Origin: Amycolatopsis azurea DSM 43854
GTDB lineage: Bacteria > Actinomycetota > Actinomycetes > Mycobacteriales > Pseudonocardiaceae
Assembly (NCBI RefSeq): GCF_001995215.1
Contig: NZ_MUXN01000019.1
Span: 1-64,000, forward strand
Direction of reading: 5' to 3'
DNA length: 64,000 bases
In this document: positions 56,772 to 63,469 of the stretch, one piece after another
How positions within the stretch are numbered: position 1 is the first letter of the stretch
Layout of the letters: each line of letters opens with the position of its first letter
The notes under the pieces: model-generated
What the model saw: only the letters and a program-made list of their open reading frames with translations
Databases searched by the model: none
What the model was told of the DNA's origin: nothing
Made by a program: the position numbers and the translations under genes

Positions 56772-58457
56772 ATGAAGCTCTCTACCCGGCTGTCCGTCGC
56801 GGTCGGTGCCGCGCTGATCGCGCTGGGTGCCGTGGCCGCGCCCGCGTCCGCCGCGCCGGCCACCACCGACGTCCGGCTGATCACGTTCAACGACCTGCAC
56901 GGCAACCTCGAACCGCCGTCCGGTTCGAGCGGCCGTGTCACGCTGCCCAATGGCACCACCGTCAACGCCGGTGGTGCCGTATACCTCGCGGCGCACCTGA
57001 AGCGGCTTCGCGGCGAGGTACGCAACTCGGTCGTGCTTTCGGCCGGTGACAGCATTGGCGCGTCGCCGGTGATCTCGGCGTTGTTCCACGATGAACCGAC
57101 CGTCGAACTGCTGAACCAGCTCGGCGTCCAGGCTTCCGTGGTGGGCAACCACGAATTCGACGAGGGCCTCAAGGAGCTCCGCCGGATCCAGAACGGCGGC
57201 TGCCATCCGACCGACGGTTGCCAGTTCCGGAAGTCCTTCAAGGGCGCGAACTTCCCGTTCCTCGGGTCCAACGTGTACTACGAGAACGGCTTCCCGGCGT
57301 TGCTGCCGTTCAGCATCGAGTTCTCCGGCGGCGTCCCGATCGGCATCATCGGCGCGACGCTGAAGGACCTGCCGCAGGTCGTCACCCCGGAGGCGATCAA
57401 GGGCCTGAAGTTCGGCGAAGAGGTCCAGGCCATCGACCGCACCGCCAAGCTGCTCGACCTCTTCGGTGTCAAGGCGCAGGTCGTGCTGCTGCACCAGGGA
57501 GACAACTCCGAGACCGCCGGTCCGGACGAGTGCAAGGTCAAGCCGGGCGCCGCGACGGCCATCGCGCAGCAGGTGACGTCCAAAGTGGACGCGATCTTCA
57601 CCGGGCACAGCCACCAGCAGTACAACTGCGTGATCAACGACCCCGAAGGCCGGCCGCGCCCGGTGATCCAGGGCGCGTCGTTCGGCCGTCTGCTGTCGGT
57701 CGTCGACCTGAAGATCGACAGCCGGACCCGCGACGTCGTCCGTGGCGAGACCAAGGCACACAACCAGATCGTCACCCGCGACGTCACGCCGGACGCCGAC
57801 GTGCAGAAGCTGATCGACGAGGCCAAGGCCAAGGCCGCGCCGATCGCGAACAAGGCCGTCGGCACCATCACCGCGGACCTGGTCGCCAAGGGCGCGCCCT
57901 CCGGCGAGTCCCCGCTCGGCGACGTCATCGCGGACGCCCAGCTCGAGGCCACGAAGTCGAACGGCGCGCAGATCGCCATGACGAACCCGGGCGGCATCCG
58001 CACGGACTTCACCTACGCGTCCTCGCCCGCCGGTGAAGGGGACGGCGTCGTGACCTACGGCGAGGCGTTCGCCGTGCAGCCGTTCGCGAACATCATGCAG
58101 ACGATCACGCTCACCGGGGCGAACCTGAAGAACGTGCTCGAACAGCAGTGGCAGGCCAACGGGATCGTGCGGACCCTCCAGATCTCGAAGTCGCTGAAGT
58201 ACTCGTACTCGGCGTCGGCGGTCCAGGGTTCGCGCATCTCGAACCTGACGCTCGACGGCGCGCCGATCGATCCGGCGGCGTCGTACCGCGTGTCGGTGAA
58301 CAACTTCCTCGCCGCCGGCGGGGACGGCTTCACCGAGTTCACGAAGGGGACCGATCTGGCGGGTGGTCCGGTGGACCTGGACGCGCTGATCGCGTACTTC
58401 GGGGCGCACCCGGGCATCGCGCCGCCTGCCGCGGACCGGATCACCGTCCTGCCGTAG
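56772..58457 (+). CDS. secreted bifunctional metallophosphatase/5'-nucleotidase
   Basis: A 561-residue UshA-like enzyme with a Sec signal peptide (LSTRLSVAVGAALIALGAVA then PASA). The metallophosphatase domain shows RLITFNDLHGNLE, SAGDSIGASPVIS, VVGNHEFDEGLKEL and IFTGHSHQQYN. The C-terminal 5'-nucleotidase domain has TNPGGIRTDFTYA and YGEAFAVQPFANIM. It hydrolyses extracellular nucleotides or sugar nucleotides to scavenge phosphate. No LPXTG or membrane anchor follows, so it is released. GAGGAAG precedes the ATG. A hairpin terminator lies past its stop. Confidence 0.92.
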   Translation: MKLSTRLSVAVGAALIALGAVAAPASAAPATTDVRLITFNDLHGNLEPPSGSSGRVTLPNGTTVNAGGAVYLAAHLKRLRGEVRNSVVLSAGDSIGASPVISALFHDEPTVELLNQLGVQASVVGNHEFDEGLKELRRIQNGGCHPTDGCQFRKSFKGANFPFLGSNVYYENGFPALLPFSIEFSGGVPIGIIGATLKDLPQVVTPEAIKGLKFGEEVQAIDRTAKLLDLFGVKAQVVLLHQGDNSETAGPDECKVKPGAATAIAQQVTSKVDAIFTGHSHQQYNCVINDPEGRPRPVIQGASFGRLLSVVDLKIDSRTRDVVRGETKAHNQIVTRDVTPDADVQKLIDEAKAKAAPIANKAVGTITADLVAKGAPSGESPLGDVIADAQLEATKSNGAQIAMTNPGGIRTDFTYASSPAGEGDGVVTYGEAFAVQPFANIMQTITLTGANLKNVLEQQWQANGIVRTLQISKSLKYSYSASAVQGSRISNLTLDGAPIDPAASYRVSVNNFLAAGGDGFTEFTKGTDLAGGPVDLDALIAYFGAHPGIAPPAADRITVLP

Positions 58458-58472
58458 CTCCCGCGAGTGCCG

Positions 58473-58517
58473 TGAACGGCCCGTTCCCCGCTGATTTCGC
58501 GAGGAACGGGCCGTTCA
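58473..58517 (+). terminator. 15-bp hairpin after 5'-nucleotidase gene
   Basis: TGAACGGCCCGTTCC (58473-58487) and GGAACGGGCCGTTCA (58503-58517) are perfectly complementary with a 15-base loop. It begins 16 bases after the stop. Each arm is itself nearly palindromic and resembles the site at 43710-43724. Confidence 0.75.
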
Positions 58518-58568
58518 TCGCGTCTTCCGGGGGTGGTTTTGTCAGTGACCCAGGGCACAATGTCCGCC

Positions 58569-58907
58569 ATGACGACCTGGGAAGAAGTCGTGGACCTGGC
58601 GGGCAGGCTGCCGGAGGTCGAGGAGTCCACTTCGTACCGCACACCGTCGCTCAAGGTCGCGGGCAAGAACTTCGCCCGGCTGCGCACCGAGGCCGAGGGC
58701 GGGCTGATGCTGCTGTGCGAGCACGCGGAGAAGGAGGCCCTGCTGGCCTCCGGCGACCCCGCGTACTTCACCACCCCGCATTACGACGGCTACGGCGCGA
58801 TCCTCGTCGACCTGGAAAAGGTCGACAAGGCGCAGTTGCGTGAACTCATCGAGGAAGCCTGGCGGATGAAGGCACCCGCCAGGCTCACCAAAGGCCTGGC
58901 CGACTAA
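58569..58907 (+). CDS. MmcQ/YjbR-like protein
   Basis: A 112-residue YjbR/MmcQ-fold protein: WEEVVDLAGRLPEVEESTSYRTPSLKVAGKNFARL, LLCEHAEKEALLASGDPAYFTTPHYDGYGAILVDLEKV, LRELIEEAWRMKAPARLTKGL. The fold resembles CyaY and may bind DNA; the role is unknown. I chose ATG 58569 (MTTWEEV); an ATG three codons upstream is also possible. It converges with a GNAT gene, overlapping by 4 bp. Confidence 0.88.
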   Translation: MTTWEEVVDLAGRLPEVEESTSYRTPSLKVAGKNFARLRTEAEGGLMLLCEHAEKEALLASGDPAYFTTPHYDGYGAILVDLEKVDKAQLRELIEEAWRMKAPARLTKGLAD

Positions 58908-59431
58908 AGGAGTTCCCCTTCGAGCATGCTCATCAGGTATTCGTCGTGCCACTCGCCGTTCTGGCCGCGGAACGACTGCCGGTGCCTGCCGTCGATCTGG
59001 AAGCCGATCTTCTTGTAGACGTGGATCGCGGCCTCGTTGTCGACCACGACCCACAACGCGATCATGTGCAGCCGCATCATGTCGAAGCCGTAGCGGCAGA
59101 GCGTGCGCATGGCGTCGGTGCCGTAGCCGCCACCCCAATGGTCCTTCTCGCCGAGATAGATGTCGAGCTCGGCGCGGCCCTGCTCAGGGGTGGCGTCGCG
59201 CAGGGTGCAGGTGCCGATCAGCGTCCCGACGGCGAGGCTCTCGATCGCGAAGTTCGCGCTTTCGTAGCTGTTGGGCTTCCGCTTGGCGTAGCGCTCGCGG
59301 ATCTGGGCGAGGGATTCAGGATGGTCCGCCATCATCCAGCGCATGACCTCCGGGTCGTTGTGCCAGCGCCACAGCGTGTCCGCGTCCTCGGGTTCCAGCG
59401 GCCGTAAGCGAATGAGTTCACCGGTCAGCAT
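58904..59431 (-). CDS. GNAT N-acetyltransferase (RimJ/RimL-like)
   Basis: A 175-residue GNAT of the RimJ/RimL type: LIRLRPLEPEDADTLWRWHNDPEVMRWM, IGTCTLRDATPEQGRAELDIYLGEKDHWGGGYGTDAMRTLCRYGFDMM and LWVVVDNEAAIHVYKKIGFQIDGRHRQSF. The ATG at 59431 was chosen because the region upstream belongs to another gene. Acceptor unknown (protein N-terminus or small molecule). Confidence 0.9.
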   Translation of the reverse strand: MLTGELIRLRPLEPEDADTLWRWHNDPEVMRWMMADHPESLAQIRERYAKRKPNSYESANFAIESLAVGTLIGTCTLRDATPEQGRAELDIYLGEKDHWGGGYGTDAMRTLCRYGFDMMRLHMIALWVVVDNEAAIHVYKKIGFQIDGRHRQSFRGQNGEWHDEYLMSMLEGELL

Positions 59432-59466
59432 CGTCCCATCCCAAGATCGGTATCGGACTTTCCAGA

Positions 59467-59859
59467 CTATTGGGCGACACCCCGGAGCAGCCACCGCTTT
59501 ACGGGCACTTCCAGCAGCACCCTGGCGCCGAACGGCTCGATCTCCTCGCCTGCCGCCCAGCCGTCGTACTTCGCCGCCAGCGCGGCGAGCACGTCTTCGC
59601 GCAGGGCCCCGCGATGGACGCGCGCCAGGCCTTCGGCGACAGCGGGCGCGTCGCCGTCTTCCAGCGCGAGGCTGACGCGCGGATCGCCGCCGACGTTGCG
59701 CACCTTGACGTTCCGGTCCCCGCTGCCGATCCAGAAGACGTCGCCGAGGTACACGAACCACACCGGCGTGACGTGCGGCGATCCGTCCGCGCGGAGCGTG
59801 CACAACCAGACATTGCGCTCCCGCGCGAGCCGTTCGATAAGCGATTGATCACGTTTCAC
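59467..59859 (-). CDS. PPOX-class flavin/F420-binding oxidoreductase
   Basis: A 130-residue split-barrel protein: LARERNVWLCTLRADGSPHVTPVWFVYLGDVFWIGSGDRNVKVRNVGGDPRVSLALEDGD. This matches actinobacterial PPOX-class, probably F420-dependent, oxidoreductases of the pyridoxamine-phosphate-oxidase fold. GTG start 59859. Cofactor (F420 versus FMN) cannot be decided from the sequence by eye. It is downstream of nothing on its strand and precedes the GNAT gene by 35 bases. Confidence 0.87.
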   Translation of the reverse strand: MKRDQSLIERLARERNVWLCTLRADGSPHVTPVWFVYLGDVFWIGSGDRNVKVRNVGGDPRVSLALEDGDAPAVAEGLARVHRGALREDVLAALAAKYDGWAAGEEIEPFGARVLLEVPVKRWLLRGVAQ

Positions 59860-59895
59860 CTGGTCAGCCTGCCTGAAAGCTAGGGTGCCGGGCGT

Positions 59896-60297
59896 ATGAA
59901 GGTCCACCAGTACTGCTACTTCGCCTTGAAGAGCGAAACCGTGTCCGCCGGGGAGATCACCGCGCGGCTCGGCATGGCGCCCGACGAGGCCCAGGTACTG
60001 GGGTCGAGGTCCGCCGAACACCGGCTGCCGCGGATGCACGCCTGGAAGGTGACGCATCGCGGTTCCGGGCCGGTCGACGACCAGATCGAGGGCCTGATCG
60101 GCAGACTCGCCCCGGTCCGTCCGGGGATCCGGAAGCTGGTGGACGAAGGCGTGAGCGCGGTGCTGCAGGTGGTGCGCTACTTCCACCACCGCGACGGCGG
60201 CGAGGAATTCGGCTGGCATCTGTCGCCGGCCGTGATCGCGTTCCTCACCGAAGCCGCCGCCGCGCTGGACGTCGACGAGTACGACCTCAGCGAATAG
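59896..60297 (+). CDS. DUF4279 domain protein
   Basis: A 133-residue protein of the DUF4279 type: MKVHQYCYFALKSETVSAGEITARLGMAPDEAQVLGSRS, PRMHAWKVTHRGSGPVDDQIEGLIGRLAPVRPGIRKLV and FGWHLSPAVIAFLTEAAAALDVDEYDL. Function unknown. It is divergent from the PPOX gene and starts with ATG directly after TAGGGTGCCGGGCGT. Confidence 0.82.
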   Translation: MKVHQYCYFALKSETVSAGEITARLGMAPDEAQVLGSRSAEHRLPRMHAWKVTHRGSGPVDDQIEGLIGRLAPVRPGIRKLVDEGVSAVLQVVRYFHHRDGGEEFGWHLSPAVIAFLTEAAAALDVDEYDLSE

Positions 60298-60382
60298 CCT
60301 TCCGCCGGTCCGGTGCGCGGCGGTCACGCCGGAGATGGTGGGATGGTGCCCCACAGCCGGACAACCCCGTTGGGAGCCCAGC

Positions 60383-61036
60383 ATGTCGAGCGAGAACTGG
60401 CCGCTGCGTCAGGATCCGGAATCGCCGGTCATCATCTCGCGGTCACTCGTGGAGGACCCGTCGAATCTCGCGTTCGTCGTGCTCGACGACGACGGTGACT
60501 GGTTCATCAGCGACGGCAACGAGTTCTCCGAGGACATGGAACTCAACCGCGACGCTTTCGGCGCGCTGCCGTTGCGGGACGCGGTGGAACTCATCCCCGA
60601 ACTCACCGCGCTCGCCGGTCTCCCCACCGGCATGGCCGCCGACTGGGACCCCGAGCGGCGCTCGTGGCTGCTGAGCTCGGTCGCCGACTCGGATGACGAC
60701 GAAGAGGACCTCCTGGTGCGTGCCGCCCGCCTCGCCGCGTGGACGCATCCGGGTTCGCCGCTGGAAGAAGTCCAGGTGAGCACCGAACTCGCCGAGATCT
60801 CCACCGACCCCGCCGCCCCGGCCCGCGCCGTGCGCCAGGTCGTCCGCGAGGCCGACGGCAGCTGGCTGCTCGTCGGTTTCCAGGTGCCGGAGAACGAGGA
60901 CTTCGAGGTCGAAGCGCTCGAAATGGAGCACGCCGTCACGCTGTACCCGGACGTCGCGCTGGTGCTGAGCGCCGCGCCCGGCCAGGTGTACGACCGGCCG
61001 AGCGCCGACGACCCTTGGGAACTCGTCGAAGGCTGA
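60383..61036 (+). CDS. hypothetical acidic protein
   Basis: A 217-residue acidic protein I cannot name. It opens MSSENWPLRQDPESPVIISRSLVEDPSNLAFVVLDDDGDWFISDGNE and later has SSVADSDDDEEDLLVRAARLAAWTHPG and VREADGSWLLVGFQVPENEDFEVEALEMEHAV. The residue pattern suggests two similar alpha/beta halves, each with a WF/WLL core, as in proteins of the SUKH or DUF2185 type; this is only a resemblance. GGGAG precedes the ATG. Confidence 0.8.
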   Translation: MSSENWPLRQDPESPVIISRSLVEDPSNLAFVVLDDDGDWFISDGNEFSEDMELNRDAFGALPLRDAVELIPELTALAGLPTGMAADWDPERRSWLLSSVADSDDDEEDLLVRAARLAAWTHPGSPLEEVQVSTELAEISTDPAAPARAVRQVVREADGSWLLVGFQVPENEDFEVEALEMEHAVTLYPDVALVLSAAPGQVYDRPSADDPWELVEG

Positions 61037-61043
61037 CCCGGGC

Positions 61044-61532
61044 TCAGCCGAAGTCGCAGTACATGACGTGCAACCCGATGCGCCCCAGCGTCGGGTGCTC
61101 GAACGCGCCCGGCACCGTCCCGACGATCTCGAACCCGAGCCGTTCGTAGACCCGGAGCCCGGCGGCGTTCGACTCGACGACCGCGTTGAACTGCATGCCC
61201 GCGAAACCCTTCGCCCTGGCCCAATCCAGCACATGCGCGCACAGCGCCCCGCCGACCCCCTTGCCGCGGACTTCCTTGTCCACCATGAAACTGGCCGTCG
61301 ACACATGCGATCCGGGCCCGCCGCGGTTCGGGCCCATCTTGGCCGTGCCGAGCACGCGGCCGTCCTCGACCGCGACCACCGTCCGGCTCGGCGGCTTCTC
61401 GACCCAGGTTCCGCGGGCGGCCTCTTCGGTGAGGTCCGGCTCGTAGGTGTACGTGTCCGCCGCCCGCACGACTTCGCGCACGATCGGCCAGACCTGCGCC
61501 CAGTCGCCGTCAGTGATCTCCCGGATCTCCAT
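61044..61532 (-). CDS. GNAT N-acetyltransferase (phosphinothricin/L-amino-acid type)
   Basis: A 162-residue GNAT: MEIREITDGDWAQVWPIVREVVRAADTYTYEPDLTEEAARGTWVE, acetyl-CoA loop FMVDKEVRGKGVGGALCAHVLDWARAKGF and FNAVVESNAAGLRVYERLGFEIVGTVPGAFEHPTLGRIGLHVMY. This resembles the phosphinothricin/methionine-sulfone acetyltransferase branch. ATG 61532; a GTG three codons upstream is possible. Confidence 0.88.
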   Translation of the reverse strand: MEIREITDGDWAQVWPIVREVVRAADTYTYEPDLTEEAARGTWVEKPPSRTVVAVEDGRVLGTAKMGPNRGGPGSHVSTASFMVDKEVRGKGVGGALCAHVLDWARAKGFAGMQFNAVVESNAAGLRVYERLGFEIVGTVPGAFEHPTLGRIGLHVMYCDFG

Positions 61533-61559
61533 ATCCGGCACCGTAACAACGCCGGGAAA

Positions 61560-62084
61560 TCAATAACCGGCTTGGCGGTTCCGGCGCCACTGCCAGGCGA
61601 AGCCGGAAACCAGCGCCAGTCCGGCCGCGGTCAAGGCCGCGCCGATCCAGATCTTCGTCGCGCCGGACTCCGGCTCGACGCGTGTTCCCGGCGGCAGGCC
61701 GGCCGCGATCCCGTCGATCTTGGCCTGGACCGAACGATGGTCGAAGACGTCCAGACCGCCGTCCTCCGCCAACGTGGTCAGCCAACGGCGAACGTCGTCG
61801 TTCTGCTCACGGGAGAAACCGGGGAATTCGAGCGAAGCCGTCCGGAACCCGCCGGGGCCCATGCATTGCAGCGGCTTGCCGGTGGACACGTCGAGGTATT
61901 GACCTTGTGCCCCGCATTCATCACCCGCCTTCGCGAAGATGACCGTGTACGCCCCCGGGCCGCTGCCCGCGTTCAGGCCGATGATGAGGAAGATCGCGCC
62001 GACCAGCAGGAGCGGGAGGAGCAGCGATCCCGCCAGCACGGTCAGCAAGGCGACCGCCGTGCTGTCGCTCGCCTTTGCCCGCAT
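61560..62084 (-). CDS. two-TM membrane protein, unknown function
   Basis: A 174-residue membrane protein. The first helix is AVALLTVLAGSLLLPLLLVGAIFLIIGLN, the last WIGAALTAAGLALVSGFAWQW, with an outward loop of about 100 residues between (ECGAQGQYLDVSTGKPLQCMG, two Cys likely paired, then FSREQNDDVRRWLTTLAEDGG). I do not recognise a family. The ATG at 62084 was chosen because it gives a short basic N-terminus before the helix. Confidence 0.75.
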   Translation of the reverse strand: MRAKASDSTAVALLTVLAGSLLLPLLLVGAIFLIIGLNAGSGPGAYTVIFAKAGDECGAQGQYLDVSTGKPLQCMGPGGFRTASLEFPGFSREQNDDVRRWLTTLAEDGGLDVFDHRSVQAKIDGIAAGLPPGTRVEPESGATKIWIGAALTAAGLALVSGFAWQWRRNRQAGY

Positions 62085-62154
62085 CCCCGGACGGTAGCCG
62101 CGGCGTGCGGGGACGGGTCCCGAATGTCTCGCCACTGCCACGGCAGAGCTTCAC

Positions 62155-62213
62155 GATGTCCCCAATGCCACATTGGGGACACTGAGCGTCTCGAATGTGG
62201 CATTGGGGACATC
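62155..62213. repeat. 20-bp perfect inverted repeat with nested palindrome
   Basis: Arms 62155-62174 (GATGTCCCCAATGCCACATT) and 62194-62213 are perfectly complementary over 20 bp around a 19-base loop. The left arm also forms a nested palindrome TCCCCAATG-CCA-CATTGGGGA (62159-62179), so three copies of the half CATTGGGGA are present. It lies between the membrane-protein gene and the tRNA remnant. Confidence 0.75.
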
Positions 62214-62254
62214 GGCTCTGGAATGGCCCAGCCGCAAGATCGGCCGGACAAAGC

Positions 62255-62299
62255 GAAAGCCCCAGGTCCAAAGTGGACATCCACTGACCTGGGGCTTTC
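62255..62299 (-). terminator. terminator of the former tRNA-Gly gene
   Basis: GAAAGCCCCAGGTC (62255-62268) and GACCTGGGGCTTTC (62286-62299) form a perfect 14-bp stem; the loop contains a further AGTGGA-CA-TCCACT stem. It ends 8 bases before the tRNA 3' end, as expected for a tRNA transcript terminator on the minus strand. Confidence 0.8.
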
Positions 62300-62306
62300 A
62301 CGTGAG

Positions 62307-62347
62307 AGCGGATGACGGGAATCGAACCCGCGTATTCAGCTTGGGAA
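62307..62347 (-). other. 3' half of tRNA-Gly(CCC): attachment site of integrated element
   Basis: Read on the minus strand: anticodon loop TTCCCAA, 3' anticodon stem GCTGA, variable bases, T arm GCGGG-TTCGATT-CCCGT, acceptor strand CATCCGC and discriminator T. The bases 5' of the anticodon loop do not form the matching anticodon stem, D arm or GCGGATG acceptor strand, so this is a 3' fragment. Elements that integrate into tRNA genes regenerate the whole gene at one end and leave such a fragment at the other; the original 3' flank with its terminator is on the lower-coordinate side. Hence the element lies at coordinates above 62,347. Confidence 0.8.
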
Positions 62348-63026
62348 CCAGGGTGATCATGCTGGAAAGTGGCCCTGACCTGCGGGCGGCGCTTGCTTGG
62401 GGTGGCCGCGATTGACCGTGGTTGACTCCTCTGAATGGCCCGTTAATGGCCCAACGCGCCCCTGTCTCCACCTGCGTCTTTGTGCCTGTTTGCTCCGCTT
62501 CCCTCGCCCCTGCTGCTTCTAGCGCCGGGTCGGTCGTGTCAAGGCACGCTTTCCCGCCTTGATGCGGGCGGGCCGGTGTTAGACGCTGAGCAGCGAGGGA
62601 CACCCGGTGACCACTGCTACGCGGTCAGGTGGGTCGGGTGATCTGACGTCGTACTCCATTGGTCTCCGGTGGCGGCGGCGCGCTGTGCGGTGCTGCCTCG
62701 TCGGCGGGCTCGCCCGGCGGCGCCTGCCGGAGCGGAGCGGGAGGCCGGCGTCCGCCATGGGGCGAAGCTCGCCGTACGGGCGGTGACGTGCGCGCCGCCG
62801 GTGGCGGCGTCTTGATCCCATAGAGCCAAGTTCGGCAGGCGACGAGGATTGGTGGTGAGCCCGGTCATCTGAGTCACTCAATGGCGGTTGAGCCAGTGGG
62901 ATGGGGAGCGAATGTGGTGTTCTCCGTCCCGTCAGCCGAGTAATCGCCAATGGCTGGGTTGGTTCCAAAGGGGCGTAAGGGCGCATCTGACTGGTGGCTA
63001 AAAATCACAATAAAGAGCCATAGTTA

Positions 63027-63039
63027 GTAAATAATTTAC
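63027..63039. promoter_or_regulatory. palindrome GTAAAT-A-ATTTAC in AT-rich patch
   Basis: GTAAATAATTTAC is a perfect 13-bp palindrome within the most AT-rich stretch of the window, followed by TTTAGGTGAA. In a GC-rich genome such a patch usually marks a promoter/operator, integration-host-like binding site or recombination arm. Confidence 0.5.
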
Positions 63040-63083
63040 CTTTAGGTGAATGACCAGCTGATACGGGCAACCTATTTGCGGAA

Positions 63084-63156
63084 GCCCGTCCGGCGACTAG
63101 CCTCGTCACGTTCGAATCCGAGGTAGTCGGAGACGGAGGCTAGTCGCCGGACGGGC
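63084..63156. repeat. 21-bp perfect inverted repeat
   Basis: Arms 63084-63104 and 63136-63156 pair perfectly over 21 bp (starting GCCCGTCCGGCGACTAGCCT) around a 31-base loop with GTTCGAATCC, a sequence like a tRNA T-loop. No gene abuts it, so it is not obviously a terminator. It may be a structured RNA or a recombination site. Confidence 0.75.
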
Positions 63157-63420
63157 AGCTGTGCGCCTTGACACGCCGTGGTGTTGCTGAATTGCTGCCC
63201 GCGCCCAGGTGTGGCGAGCATGTCGTCCGCCTCCTGGCACGATCGGGTGGAAAGCTGCTGGTCAGCTAGGTTTGGCGTGAAGTTCGGGGTGGAAGTGTCT
63301 ACGGTTCAGCTCGGCGGCAACATGTCTACCGTGTAACTTCTCATGCAGTGCCAACTGTGAGCTGTAACACGAACGGCTGTGCTGTCGACCCATCCAGTGT
63401 TGTATCTTGGACTGGTTGCT

Positions 63421-63454
63421 CCCCGCCGTCCTCCGGGACTGGCGGGGCTTTTTT
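63421..63454 (+). terminator. intrinsic terminator directly before NYN gene
   Basis: CCCCGCC (63421-63427) pairs with GGCGGGG (63441-63447); inside, GTCC and GGAC close a TCCG loop; CTTTTTT follows. Only 6 bases separate the T-run from the GGAG ribosome site of the NYN gene. No upstream gene needs it, so it may be a leader terminator (attenuator) of the NYN gene. TATCTT at 63403-63408 is a possible -10 box. Confidence 0.85.
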
Positions 63455-63469
63455 GTCTTAGGAGACGCG

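Larger units (their letters stand above)
62348..63469. other. element end: no convincing gene, hairpins and AT-rich patch
   Basis: In 1.1 kb I find no ORF with start, ribosome site and sensible codon use. The short open frames on both strands (for example minus 62617-62877) lack ribosome sites. Seen instead: near-direct repeats ATGGCCCGTTA / ATGGCCCA at about 62434-62450, a GC-rich low-complexity stretch at 62660-62800, an AT-rich patch at 62998-63055, and the palindromes listed separately. Recombination arms or an origin/transfer region of the element are possible. Confidence 0.5.

Noticed and set aside
62600..62877. Minus-strand frame 62617-62877 considered as a small gene (starts MTQMTGLTTNPRRLPNLALW)
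   Set aside because: The first residues look plausible, but the frame runs into Arg/Ala/Gly low complexity, lacks a clear ribosome site, and overlaps a GC-rich repeat-like stretch; not enough to call.
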